Source of the DNA: Methylobacterium sp. WSM2598
Lineage (GTDB): Bacteria; Pseudomonadota; Alphaproteobacteria; Rhizobiales; Beijerinckiaceae
NCBI RefSeq assembly: GCF_000379105.1
Contig: NZ_KB900609.1
Coordinates: forward strand, 5,925,962 to 5,989,961
Length of the DNA stretch: 64,000 bases
Reading direction: 5' to 3'
Of this stretch, positions 34,711 to 42,851 are shown one piece after another (the first letter of the stretch is position 1; every line of letters begins with the position of its first letter). A program made the translations under genes and the position numbers. Under the pieces are notes generated by a model. It ran no database searches and was not told the origin of the DNA. It worked only from the letters and a program-made list of their open reading frames with translations.

Positions 34711-35770
34711 GCCCTTGAGGTGGCTTCGCGACCAGCTCGGTCCGACACCGGTCGTCAGCCTGTGCATGCTCGCGATGGTGGGCCTGTCCATCCTGTCGGT
34801 GTTCCGCATCACGCCGACCGTCCCGGCCTGGCTGGGCTACGGCTCGCTCGCAACCCTGGTCGCGGGTGCGAATGCCTGCGCGGTCGCGCGCGTGATGCGG
34901 CTCTGGCCGCTTGTCGCCGGCATGCGCCCGGGCGCCTTCCGCGTCGTCCCGACCGGCCCGCACGAGGCCGTCGCTTCGCTCGACCGGCTGATCGGCCTCG
35001 CCGAGGTGAAGGCGGAACTCCGCACGCTGATCGAGCGCCTCAAGGTCGAGGCCGCCCGCCGCGACGCGGGGATGCCGGTCAGCCCCCTCTCCCTGCACAT
35101 GGTGTTCACGGGCCCGCCGGGCGTCGGCAAGACCGTCGTCGCCCGCCTGTACGGCGCCGCCCTGCGCGAACTCGGGGTTCTCGAGAGCGGCCACATCGTC
35201 GAGACCGACCGCTCCGGGCTGGTGGCGGGCTATGTCGGCCAGACCGCGCTCAAGACGCGCCAGCGCATCGCCGAGGCGCTCGACGGGGTGCTGTTCATCG
35301 ACGAGGCCTACGCGCTCGCGCCGCGGCAGGGCGACGCGTTCGGCCAGGAGGCGATCGACACCCTCCTCAAGGAGATGGAGGACCAGCGCGACCGGCTGGT
35401 CGTCATCGTCGCGGGCTACCCGGAACCGCTGCAGGACTTCCTGCACAGCAATCCCGGCCTGCCCTCGCGCTTCACGAAGACCCTCTCCTTCGCGCCCTAC
35501 GACGACGACGAACTGCTCGCGATCATCCGGGCGATGGCCGAAGCGGAGGGGCTGCGCTTCGAGGACGGGTGCGACGCGCGCCTGAGGGCCTCCTTCGCGC
35601 GCGAGCGCGCGCGACCGAGCTTCGCGAATGCCCGGACCGCCCGAACCTTGCTGGAACGCGCGCGGGAGGCGCAGGCGGTCAGGATCGGGCCGCTTCTCGG
35701 TGCCGGCAGCGTCGATCTCGCGACCCTCACCGCCGACGACGTCGAGGCGGCGACGGGGCGTGCCGCATGA
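34703..35770 (+). CDS. Membrane-anchored CbxX/CfqX-type AAA+ ATPase
   Basis: This 355-residue protein has two predicted N-terminal membrane helices (about 17-36 and 43-63) followed by an AAA+ domain of the CbxX/CfqX/SpoVK/EccA class. The Walker A motif is GPPGVGKT at 137-144 in LHMVFTGPPGVGKTVVARLY. The pore-like segment is SGLVAGYVGQTALKTRQRI, Walker B is GVLFIDEAYALAP (about 195-207), and sensor/arginine-finger-like residues are in IVAGYPEPLQDFLHSNPGLPSRFTK. Related soluble ATPases include the Rubisco activase CbbX and the type VII secretion ATPase EccA. No rbcL, ESX or other known partner lies nearby. It overlaps both neighbours (8 bp and 4 bp), so the three form a tight operon. Confidence 0.85.
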   Translation: MAKPLRWLRDQLGPTPVVSLCMLAMVGLSILSVFRITPTVPAWLGYGSLATLVAGANACAVARVMRLWPLVAGMRPGAFRVVPTGPHEAVASLDRLIGLAEVKAELRTLIERLKVEAARRDAGMPVSPLSLHMVFTGPPGVGKTVVARLYGAALRELGVLESGHIVETDRSGLVAGYVGQTALKTRQRIAEALDGVLFIDEAYALAPRQGDAFGQEAIDTLLKEMEDQRDRLVVIVAGYPEPLQDFLHSNPGLPSRFTKTLSFAPYDDDELLAIIRAMAEAEGLRFEDGCDARLRASFARERARPSFANARTARTLLERAREAQAVRIGPLLGAGSVDLATLTADDVEAATGRAA

Positions 35771-36582
35771 GCGCGGCCCTTGCCAAGCTCGCCTACATCC
35801 ACCGCCGTCTCTGGCAGCGGGACGGCACCTATCGGGCCGCCTTCCTGCTCGGGCCGATGCCGCTGCTGGGCGCCGCCGTCGCGGCCGCGCTCTGGTTCGG
35901 CCTCGCGGTGGCGGAGGCGCCCGCGCCGGCGCGCCCAGCCCCGCCTCCCTGGGCGGAGCCGCATGCCGGCCCGCTTCCGTCCGGGCCCCTGCGCGCCGAA
36001 CCGCCGGTCGCCCCGCTGCCCGCCGCGCGGGCGGGCGGAGGCTATGTCGGCTACGAGACGGGCTGGTACGGGACCCTGCACAAGGTGGAGATGAGCCCGA
36101 GCCTGGAGATCACCGTGGCGCCGGCCCCCTCGGGCCGGTTCACGGTCGAGGACGCGCAACTCGACGTGGGGCCGATCCTGACCGCGAGCGTCGCGGCCGC
36201 GCCCGCGAACTACCTCGGAACGGCGAATGCCCTCCTGGCCGTGCAGGATCCGGGCTCCTACGGCTTCGCGATGCGGATCGAGCGCGGCGCGGGTCCGCCG
36301 GCCGATTGCCTGCGCCGCCTGATCGTCGCCGGCCAGCGGCTGTTCTCCGTCGTGAGCGTGAACCTCGGCGAGGGGACGACGCGCGACGTCCCGCCGGTCG
36401 CGCTGGACATGACGCCAGGCCTCTACCGCATCACCGCGTACTTCGGGTGCTGGCGCAACGGCCAGCCGGTCGGTCCGGCGCGGGGCGTCGTCCTCGTGCG
36501 CCGCCCCGGCGACGCGACCCCGCTGCCGGCCCGCCCAGGGGAGATCCTGCGCCCGATCCTGCCGCCCCACCGCGCCGAATGA
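35767..36582 (+). CDS. Membrane-anchored beta-rich protein, third gene of the AAA+ operon
   Basis: This 271-residue protein is not recognised. Its ATG overlaps the ATPase stop (ATGA). One membrane helix lies at about residues 25-50 (AAFLLGPMPLLGAAVAAALWFGL), followed by a Pro/Ala-rich stretch and a C-terminal domain of about 180 residues with beta-strand pattern: YETGWYGTLHKVEMSPSLEI, LLAVQDPGSYGFAMRIERG, LRRLIVAGQRLFSVVSVNL and LYRITAYFGCWRNGQPVGP. The pattern LLAVQDPGSYGFAMRIERG and the G-x-Y-R-I strand recall PA14-like or carbohydrate-binding beta-sandwiches, without proof. It would be periplasmic if the helix is oriented in the usual way. Confidence 0.7.
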   Translation: MSAALAKLAYIHRRLWQRDGTYRAAFLLGPMPLLGAAVAAALWFGLAVAEAPAPARPAPPPWAEPHAGPLPSGPLRAEPPVAPLPAARAGGGYVGYETGWYGTLHKVEMSPSLEITVAPAPSGRFTVEDAQLDVGPILTASVAAAPANYLGTANALLAVQDPGSYGFAMRIERGAGPPADCLRRLIVAGQRLFSVVSVNLGEGTTRDVPPVALDMTPGLYRITAYFGCWRNGQPVGPARGVVLVRRPGDATPLPARPGEILRPILPPHRAE

Positions 36583-36610
36583 CCGACCGGGCTGCCTTCC
36601 CTCGGCGAAC

Positions 36611-37357
36611 TCAGCCCACCCGCGCCCAGCCCTGCGGCATCAGGCGCTCCTGGGGCCCGAACTTGGCCTTGTAATCCATCTTGCGCGAACCCTCGACCCA
36701 GTAGCCGAGATAGAGGTAGGGCAGGCCGAGCAGCCGCGCCCGCTCGATGTGGTCGAGGATCATGAAGGTGCCGAGGGAGCGGTCGGCCTCGGACGGCTCG
36801 TAGAAGGAATAGACCATCGAGAGCCCGTCCGAGAGGACGTCGGTCAGGCAGACGGCGATCGGCGCCCCGACCCCGCGGCCGTTGATCGCCGTGTCCGGCC
36901 CGCGCTTGCGGTAGACGACGAGGTGCGTCTCGACGTGGCTGTCCTCGACCATCATGGCGTAGTCGAGCACGGTCATGTCGACCATGCCGCCGTCGCCGTG
37001 CCGGGCGTCGAGGTAGCGGCGGAACAGCGCGTACTGCTCCGAGGCCGGGCGGTTCGGCTGCGGCTGGCCCACGAGGTCCCGGTTGCGCTTCAGCACCCGG
37101 CGCTGGCTCGCGCTCGGCTCGAAATCCCCCACCACCACCCGCACCGAGACGCAGGCCCGGCAGGTCTCGCAGGCCGGCCGGTAGGCGATGGTCTGCGAGC
37201 GGCGGAAGCCGCCCTGGGTGAGGATCTCGTTGAGGTCGCGGGCGCGCCGCCCGACCAGGTGCGTGAACACCTTCCGCTCGTGCTGACCCGGCAGGTAGGG
37301 ACAGGGCGAGGGCGCCGTGAGGTAGAACTGAGGGGCGTCGCGCGGATGGCTCGTCAC
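36611..37357 (-). CDS. bpt: Aspartate/glutamate leucyltransferase Bpt
   Basis: This 248-residue enzyme adds leucine (Bpt) from Leu-tRNA to N-terminal Asp or Glu, marking proteins for degradation in the bacterial N-end rule pathway. Motifs are PCPYLPGQHERKVFTHL at the N-terminus, the cysteine-rich RPACETCRACVSVRVVVGDF, RNRDL and QYALFRRYLDARHGDGGM, then YSFYEPSEADRSLGTFMILDHIERAR and LYLGYWVEGSRKMDYKAKF. These are standard for the arginyltransferase-type GNAT fold. Bacterial members act as leucyltransferases. Length and all conserved blocks are present. The start ATG is at 37355-37357. Confidence 0.92.
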   Translation of the reverse strand: MTSHPRDAPQFYLTAPSPCPYLPGQHERKVFTHLVGRRARDLNEILTQGGFRRSQTIAYRPACETCRACVSVRVVVGDFEPSASQRRVLKRNRDLVGQPQPNRPASEQYALFRRYLDARHGDGGMVDMTVLDYAMMVEDSHVETHLVVYRKRGPDTAINGRGVGAPIAVCLTDVLSDGLSMVYSFYEPSEADRSLGTFMILDHIERARLLGLPYLYLGYWVEGSRKMDYKAKFGPQERLMPQGWARVG

Positions 37358-37474
37358 GCTGGGGACCGCTCGCTGGGGCGGCGCGCGCGCACCGCGGACC
37401 CCACCATAGCACTCCCGTTCGGCGGCTCAACAAGGCCCCACGCACGAAGCTCCCGGCTCATCCCCAGCCCCCGC

Positions 37475-38008
37475 TCAGGCCACGCGCACGATCGCGAGGC
37501 CGACGACGAGGTCGTGGCCGGTGCGGCGATCCGCCCGCAGGAGACCGATGCCGAGGTCGCACAGCCAGAGCAGGAAGGTCGAGACCGCCACGTAGAACAG
37601 CAGCGCGTGCACGCCCGCGGTGATCCAGTCGACCGGGGCGCCGGTCTCCGCCTGCACGCCGCGCAATCCCAGCATCCGCATGCCGTAGGTGCTCTGTCCG
37701 GCCCCGCCCAGGGTCATCGCGCTGTAGAGGATGCCGCTCGCCGGCAGGATCGCGAACAGGGTCCAGCCGAGGCCGAAGGTGATCACGCCCAGGAAGGCGA
37801 TCGCGAGCCAGAGCAGGCAGGTGAAGCCGAAGATGAAGAGGATGTCGAGGAGGTAGGCGAGGAAGCGCCGCGTCAGCGAGGCGTGCGCGACGGGCAAAGG
37901 CGTGCCGTAGCCGGGCGCGGCCTGCGGGTAGCCCTGCCCCTGCCAGCCCTGCCCCTGCCCCTGCCAGGACGGGTCCTGCCAGTTGTTGCCCTGCCACGAA
38001 TTCGCCAT
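37475..38008 (-). CDS. RDD-family membrane protein
   Basis: This 177-residue protein has an N-terminal Gln/Trp/Gly-rich tail with short repeats (WQGQGQGWQGQGYPQAAP), followed by the RDD domain: ASLTRRFLAYLLDILFIFGFTCLLWL, then a helix pair, STYGMRMLGLRGVQ, and a final helix with DLGIGLLRADRRTGHDLVVG. RDD proteins are small integral membrane proteins with unclear role; some are linked to Na+/H+ exchange. Arg and Asp positions of the RDD motif are visible as RR-LAYLLD. The gene stands between bpt and threonine ammonia-lyase on the same strand, with gaps of more than 100 bp, so it may have its own promoter. Confidence 0.88.
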   Translation of the reverse strand: MANSWQGNNWQDPSWQGQGQGWQGQGYPQAAPGYGTPLPVAHASLTRRFLAYLLDILFIFGFTCLLWLAIAFLGVITFGLGWTLFAILPASGILYSAMTLGGAGQSTYGMRMLGLRGVQAETGAPVDWITAGVHALLFYVAVSTFLLWLCDLGIGLLRADRRTGHDLVVGLAIVRVA

Positions 38009-38166
38009 CGCCCGCGCTCCCTCGGGTGCGTTCCGAAGATCAAGTGGCGTCGCGGCCGGCCTCGCTCAAGACCCGCCCTTCGCATCATCGGGCGGGGGTC
38101 GCCGGGTCGGCGGCAGGAATGGCGCGGGAGCAAGATTCCCGGCAGACTTGCCCCGCGCAAGTCTGC

Positions 38167-39408
38167 TCAGGCCGTCGCCGTGGCGGTGCCGTGCGGGCCG
38201 ATGCGGCGCGGATCGAGGCCCTCGGCCGCGAGCGTCGCCAGGATCTCGGCGGTGTGGCCGGGGCCGCGGGTCTCGATGGTCACGTCGATCGTCACGCTCT
38301 TGGCCGGCACGTCGAGGTGGAGGCGCCCGTGCGACACCTCCAGGATGTTGACGCCGAGTTCGCCGAGGCGCCCGGTCACCCGCCCGAGCACGCCGGGGCG
38401 GTCGCTCGCGGTCAGGCGAAAGGAGACGATGCGGTCCTCCCGCTCCAGCTCGCGGACCATCACGGAGGCCAGGAGCCGCGCGTCGATGTTGCCGCCGCAG
38501 AGCACGAGGCCGACCTTGCGCCCGGCGAAGCGGTCGGGATGGGCCAGCAAGGCCGCGAGCCCGGCCGCCCCCGCCCCCTCGGCGAGGCTGCGCTGCAGGG
38601 TGGCGTAGTCGTGCACCGCGCGCTCGATCTCGGGCTCGCCGACGAGGAGGATCTCCCGCACCCGGTCGCGGATGATCGGCAGGGTGAACCGCCCGACCGT
38701 CTTGACGGCGATGCCCTCCGCCAGGGTCGGCCCGCCGATCGGGCGCGCGCCGCCGTCGATCGCGTTCAGGAAGGAGGGGTAGAAGGCCGCCTCGACGCCG
38801 TAGAGGTCGAGGTCCGGCCGGGCGGAGGCGGCGACCGCCATCCCGGCCATCAGCCCGCCGCCGCCGATCGGCACCACGAGGCAGTCGAGGTCGGGCGCAT
38901 CCTCCAGCATCTCCAGGGCGACCGTGCCCTGGCCGGCCATCACGGCCGGGTCGTCGTAGGGGTGGACCAGGACGAGGCCCCGCGTCTCGACGAGGTCGCG
39001 GGCGGTCTCGGCCGCCTCGACCAGCGTCTCGCCCTCCAGGAGCACGGTGGCGCCGTGGGCGCGGGTGTTCTCGACCTTCACGAGGGGGGTCGTGGCCGGC
39101 ATCACGATCGTGGCCGGGATGCCGAGGCGCCTCGCGTGATAGGCCACCGCCTGGGCGTGGTTGCCGGCCGACATCGCCACCACGCCGCGGCGGCGCTCGT
39201 CGGCGTCGAGCCGGCTCAGGCGGTTGGCCGCGCCGCGCTCCTTGAAGGCCCCGGTCGCCTGCATGTTCTCGTGCTTGACGAAGACCCGGGCGCCGGTGAC
39301 CTCCGACAGGCGCGGCGCCGGCACCAGCGGCGTGCGCAGCACGTGGCCCCGGATGGTCTCGGCGGCCCGGGCGACGTCGTCCGGGCCGATGACGTAGGGT
39401 TCGCTCAA
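38167..39408 (-). CDS. ilvA: Threonine ammonia-lyase (threonine deaminase) with ACT domain
   Basis: This enzyme of about 413 residues dehydrates and deaminates threonine to 2-oxobutyrate, feeding isoleucine synthesis or threonine catabolism. The PLP lysine lies in ENMQATGAFKERGAANRLS, with the glycine loop VPIGGGGLMAGMA later. A C-terminal ACT-type domain is visible (IVSFRLTASDRPGVLGRVTGRLGELGVNILEVSHGR). The likely start is a TTG at 39406-39408 (encoding MSEPYVIGPDD), since GAGGG precedes it by 6 nt; the in-frame ATG at 39435 has no ribosome binding site. The size and single ACT domain resemble the biodegradative or allosterically simple type; the choice between ilvA and tdcB names is by convention. 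Confidence 0.9.
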   Translation of the reverse strand: MSEPYVIGPDDVARAAETIRGHVLRTPLVPAPRLSEVTGARVFVKHENMQATGAFKERGAANRLSRLDADERRRGVVAMSAGNHAQAVAYHARRLGIPATIVMPATTPLVKVENTRAHGATVLLEGETLVEAAETARDLVETRGLVLVHPYDDPAVMAGQGTVALEMLEDAPDLDCLVVPIGGGGLMAGMAVAASARPDLDLYGVEAAFYPSFLNAIDGGARPIGGPTLAEGIAVKTVGRFTLPIIRDRVREILLVGEPEIERAVHDYATLQRSLAEGAGAAGLAALLAHPDRFAGRKVGLVLCGGNIDARLLASVMVRELEREDRIVSFRLTASDRPGVLGRVTGRLGELGVNILEVSHGRLHLDVPAKSVTIDVTIETRGPGHTAEILATLAAEGLDPRRIGPHGTATATA

Positions 39409-39535
39409 GACACGCCCTCGCGCTCGGCGCCGCATCCGCGGCGATTCCCGCCGTCAGAATGATCCCGGCCGCCCGCGGAGTCGATGCGCGCGTCGGCACG
39501 GCCCACCGGCCAGGGGCGATCGCCCGGCCGCGGCG

Positions 39536-39907
39536 TCAGCCGGGGGCGGGCTCGGCCGCCGCCGCGTCGGGCGTGTCGAGGTAGTAGTGCTTGAGGAGGT
39601 AGAGGGCGGCCTCGCCGACCTGGCCGCGGTCGCTCAGCACCCCGCCGAGATCGACGCGGCTCATCTCCGAGAAGCGGCACACCACCCAGCGGGTGAGGGG
39701 CGGGCGCCCGGGGCGCTCCTCGACGAAGTCGATGCGGATGCTGCGGGGCGCGCGCCCGGGCGCGGCGCCGAGCACCCGCGCCCGCCCGCCCTCCGCCACC
39801 AGGGTCGGCAGCACGCGCCGGCAGACCCGCTCCTGGGCGGGGTCGAGGTCGGGCGCGCAGGCCGCGAGGGCGACCGCCGACGCGGCGAGGATGACGGCCG
39901 TCCTCAC
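39536..39907 (-). CDS. Small putative lipoprotein
   Basis: This 123-residue protein begins MRTAVILAASAVALAACAPDLD, a short signal with lipobox LAAC, so it is probably a membrane-anchored lipoprotein. The mature domain of about 105 residues has a second and third cysteine (RVCRRVL; WVVCRFSE) and a beta-strand rich middle (RSIRIDFVEERPG; TRWVVCRFSEM), ending in YLLKHYYLDTP. I recognise no named family. Its ATG overlaps the hemB stop codon in an ATGA, so it is translated together with hemB. A role tied to haem synthesis is not evident. Confidence 0.75.
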   Translation of the reverse strand: MRTAVILAASAVALAACAPDLDPAQERVCRRVLPTLVAEGGRARVLGAAPGRAPRSIRIDFVEERPGRPPLTRWVVCRFSEMSRVDLGGVLSDRGQVGEAALYLLKHYYLDTPDAAAAEPAPG

Positions 39908-40956
39908 CCGGCCCGCAGGCGCTCCGCGACCCGCGGCGCGAAATAGGTGAAGATGCCGTCCGCGCCCGCGCGCTTGAAGGCCACCAAGCTCTCGATCATG
40001 GCGCGCTCGCCGTCGAGCCAGCCGTTCTGGGCCGCCGCCGCGATCATCGCGTACTCGCCCGAGACCTGGTAGGCGAAGGTCGGCACGCCGAAGCCTTCCT
40101 TCACCCGCCGGATGATGTCGAGGTAGGGAAGGCCGGGCTTCACCATCACGGAATCGGCCCCCTCCTCCAGGTCGAGCGCGACTTCGCGCAGCGCCTCCTC
40201 GGTGTTGCCGGGGTCCATCTGGTAGGTGCGCTTGTCGCCCTTGAGCGTCGCGCTGGTGCCGATCGCGTCCCGGAACGGGCCGTAGAAGGCGCTCGCGTAC
40301 TTGGCCGCGTAGGCCATGATCTGCACGTCGCGGAAGCCCGAGCGGTCGAGCCCCGCGCGGATCGCGCCGACGCGCCCGTCCATCATGTCGGAGGGGGCGA
40401 TCACGTCGGTGCCGGCCTCGGCCTGGATCAGGCTCTGCTCGACCAGGAGCGCCACGGTCTCGTCGTTGACGATCACGGTGTCGTCGAGGAGCCCGTCATG
40501 GCCGTGGCTGGTATAGGGGTCGAGGGCGACGTCCGTGATCACGCCGAGTTCCGGCACCGCCGCCTTCACGGCCCGCACCGCCCGGCAGACGAGGTTGTTG
40601 CGGTTGAGCGCCTCCGAGCCGGTCTCGTCCCGCAGCGAGGGCTCGACGTAGGGGAAGAAGGCGATGGCCGGGATCCGCAGGGCGGCCGCGCGCTCGGCCT
40701 CGCGCACCGCCTCGTCGACGCTCAGCCGCTCGACGCCCGGCATGGAGGGCACCGGCTCGCGCCGGCGCTCGCCCTCGATGACGAAGAGCGGCCAGATCAG
40801 GTCGTCGAGGGTCAGCACGGTCTCGCGCACGAGCCGGCGCGACCACTCCGCCTTGCGGTTGCGGCGCGGCCGCTGGGTCAGGGACAGGCCGGGGGCGGTC
40901 TCGGTCCGGGCGGCGTCGCGGGCGAGGGGCCGGACGAAGGGCTGGATCTGCGACAT
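39904..40956 (-). CDS. hemB: Delta-aminolevulinic acid dehydratase (porphobilinogen synthase)
   Basis: HemB joins two molecules of 5-aminolevulinate into porphobilinogen for tetrapyrrole synthesis. The 350-residue product has the active-site region DVIAPSDMMDGRVGAIRAGLD, then VQIMAYAAKYASAFYGPFRDA with one Schiff-base lysine, the second lysine in SVMVKPGLPYLDIIRRVKE, and KGDKRTYQMDPGNTEEALREV. DVALDPYTSHGHDGLL is the metal-binding stretch; it lacks the cysteine-rich zinc site and thus fits the Mg-type enzyme. The start ATG at 40954-40956 (MSQIQPFVRPLARDAA) is preferred over an upstream one. It overlaps a small lipoprotein gene at the 3' end. Confidence 0.96.
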   Translation of the reverse strand: MSQIQPFVRPLARDAARTETAPGLSLTQRPRRNRKAEWSRRLVRETVLTLDDLIWPLFVIEGERRREPVPSMPGVERLSVDEAVREAERAAALRIPAIAFFPYVEPSLRDETGSEALNRNNLVCRAVRAVKAAVPELGVITDVALDPYTSHGHDGLLDDTVIVNDETVALLVEQSLIQAEAGTDVIAPSDMMDGRVGAIRAGLDRSGFRDVQIMAYAAKYASAFYGPFRDAIGTSATLKGDKRTYQMDPGNTEEALREVALDLEEGADSVMVKPGLPYLDIIRRVKEGFGVPTFAYQVSGEYAMIAAAAQNGWLDGERAMIESLVAFKRAGADGIFTYFAPRVAERLRAG

Positions 40957-41153
40957 CGAATTCGAGACCTCCCGGACCCGCGGGCACGGGCCGCTGTCAT
41001 TCTTCTCATGAAGCCCTAGCACAGACCCGCGCCGCCTCGGAACCCGTCCGGGACGGCCCCGGCCGCATGGCAGGCAGCAAACGGGCGCGCCCGTCGCGTT
41101 GACGCACTCCCCGGCGGCTGGTTTACGGCCCCAGCAGGTCAGGAAGGATGCCG

Positions 41154-42215
41154 ATGGCGGGCGATATGGCGGGCGACGCGGAGACCCACGTCCTGGTCGA
41201 GCGGCGGGGGACGGCGGGGTGCCTCACCCTCAACCGCCCGCAGGCCCTCAACGCGCTCGATCTCGGCATGGTGCGGCGCCTGCGCGCCGCCCTCGACGCG
41301 TGGCTGGCGGATCCCGGGGTGACGCGCATCGTGCTGCGCGGCGCCGGGCGCGCCTTCTGCGCGGGCGGCGACATCCGGCACCTCCACGACGAGGCGCGGG
41401 CGCGGGGCCCGCGGGCGCCCGACGCCTTCTGGCGGGCGGAATACGCGCTCAACGCCCTGATCCACCGCTACCCCAAGCCGATCGTGTCGCTGATCGACGG
41501 GATCGTGATGGGCGGGGGCGTCGGGCTGTCGCTGCACGGCGCGCACCGCGTCGCGGGGGAGCGCTACCTGTTCGCGATGCCGGAGGTGGGGATCGGCTTC
41601 TTCCCGGATGTCGGGGCGACCTACGCGCTGCCGCGCCTGCCGGGCGCCTTCGGAACCTACCTCGCCCTCACCGGCGACCGGGTCGGGCCGGGGGACGGCC
41701 TCGCCTTCGGGCTCGCGACGCGGGCGGCGCCGGCCGCCGCCTTCGAGGCGATCACGGAGCGGCTCGCCGCGGGGGAGCCGGTCGAGGCGGCGCTGGGCGA
41801 GAGCGAGGCGCCCCCGCCCGGGCCGCTCCACGCCGCCCGCGAGGTGATCGATTCCTGCTTCTCGGCCGAGAGCGTGGCGGCGGTGCTGGCCCGGCTCGAC
41901 GCGGCGGCGCGGGAGGGCTCCGCCTTCGCGGGCAAGGCCGCCGCCACGATCCGCACGCGCTCGCCCACCAGCGTCGCCGTCGCCTTCGCGCAGATGCGCC
42001 GGGGCATCGCCATGAGTTTCCCGGAGGCGATGCTGACCGAGTACCGGATCGTCACCCGCATCCTCGAAGGACACGACTTCTACGAGGGGGTGCGCGCCAC
42101 CCTGATCGACAAGGACGGCGCCCCGCGCTGGCGGCCCGAGCGCCTCGAGGCGGTCACGGCGGAGGCGGTGGAGGCGCATTTCGCGCCCCTGCCCGACGAG
42201 CCCCGGTTCACCTGA
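41154..42215 (+). CDS. 3-hydroxyisobutyryl-CoA hydrolase (enoyl-CoA hydratase family)
   Basis: This crotonase-fold protein of about 353 residues fits 3-hydroxyisobutyryl-CoA hydrolase of valine catabolism. The pattern includes LTLNRPQALNALDLGMVRRL, GAGRAFCAGGDIRHLHDEAR (oxyanion region), and PIVSLIDGIVMGGGVGLSLHGAHRVAGERYLFAMPEVGIGFFPDVGATY, where MPEVGIGFFPDVG is characteristic of this subgroup. The length of about 350 is longer than simple enoyl-CoA hydratases (about 260). The ATG at 41154 is preferred over that at 41148 because AGGAAGG at 41141-41147 is directly adjacent to the earlier one. A small membrane protein gene follows after 1 bp. Confidence 0.9.
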   Translation: MAGDMAGDAETHVLVERRGTAGCLTLNRPQALNALDLGMVRRLRAALDAWLADPGVTRIVLRGAGRAFCAGGDIRHLHDEARARGPRAPDAFWRAEYALNALIHRYPKPIVSLIDGIVMGGGVGLSLHGAHRVAGERYLFAMPEVGIGFFPDVGATYALPRLPGAFGTYLALTGDRVGPGDGLAFGLATRAAPAAAFEAITERLAAGEPVEAALGESEAPPPGPLHAAREVIDSCFSAESVAAVLARLDAAAREGSAFAGKAAATIRTRSPTSVAVAFAQMRRGIAMSFPEAMLTEYRIVTRILEGHDFYEGVRATLIDKDGAPRWRPERLEAVTAEAVEAHFAPLPDEPRFT

Positions 42216-42216
42216 G

Positions 42217-42684
42217 ATGCGCGGCCTCCCCAGGGCCCGCAGCGGCCCCTCGCGCGGCCTCGCCCTGTCGGAGGACGGGGGCGACCGCATCGAGCGCAAT
42301 CCTCAGCCGCCCGGCACCCGCTGGGACGTGGTGCTGATCTGGCTCATGCGCATCGTCGCGGTGATCTGGATGATCAAGGGCCTCAGCGCCTGGGCGGAGA
42401 TCCTGGGCGCCCGGCCCGGCGCCCAGCCCTTCGAGGGCGCGCCGGTGGGGCGTCAGGCGGTCATCATCTATTTCGGGGTGATCGACCTCCTGGCCGCGGT
42501 CGGGCTCTGGCTCGGCACCGCCTGGGGCGGCGTCGTCTGGCTGCTCGCCGCGACCTCGGCCTTCGTGCTGGCGCTGCTCACCCCGCAGCTCCTGCCGATG
42601 AGTGTGCCGAACCTTGCCTTCGACGGGACGATCGTCGTCCTCTACTTCACCGTCTCCTGGCTCGCCTCGCGCGAGATGCGGTGA
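42217..42684 (+). CDS. DUF6163 family small membrane protein
   Basis: This 155-residue protein begins one base after the preceding stop. It has four predicted membrane helices: VLIWLMRIVAVIWMIKGLSAW, AVIIYFGVIDLLAAVGLWLG, GVVWLLAATSAFVLALLTPQL and GTIVVLYFTVSWLASREMR. This resembles DUF6163, a small alphaproteobacterial membrane protein often found beside ldtR. No function is known. The next gene here is ldtR, in agreement with that context. The first 35 residues are variable and rich in Arg/Gly/Pro. It is probably co-transcribed with the hydrolase gene before it. Confidence 0.8.
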   Translation: MRGLPRARSGPSRGLALSEDGGDRIERNPQPPGTRWDVVLIWLMRIVAVIWMIKGLSAWAEILGARPGAQPFEGAPVGRQAVIIYFGVIDLLAAVGLWLGTAWGGVVWLLAATSAFVLALLTPQLLPMSVPNLAFDGTIVVLYFTVSWLASREMR

Positions 42685-42720
42685 CCGGGGACGCCGGGGC
42701 CGCGACCGGCGGCTTTATCG

Positions 42721-42746
42721 TCGATTTACCCACATCGGTAAATCGA
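42721..42746. promoter_or_regulatory. Perfect 10-bp palindrome upstream of ldtR (probable operator)
   Basis: TCGATTTACC (42721-42730) and GGTAAATCGA (42737-42746) are perfect inverted arms around CACATC. It lies about 105 bp before the ldtR ATG in an AT-rich stretch. MarR-type regulators bind palindromes of this size and usually control their own gene, so LdtR is the likely ligand. Confidence 0.65.
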
Positions 42747-42851
42747 GAATTTAGCGTATCGTTTAAACCCACATTCACGGGGCCCTCCTAGGTTGGCTGC
42801 ATAAGCGGAGCGGACAACACCGCCCAGCAGGCAGTACAGAGAGGCGAAACC

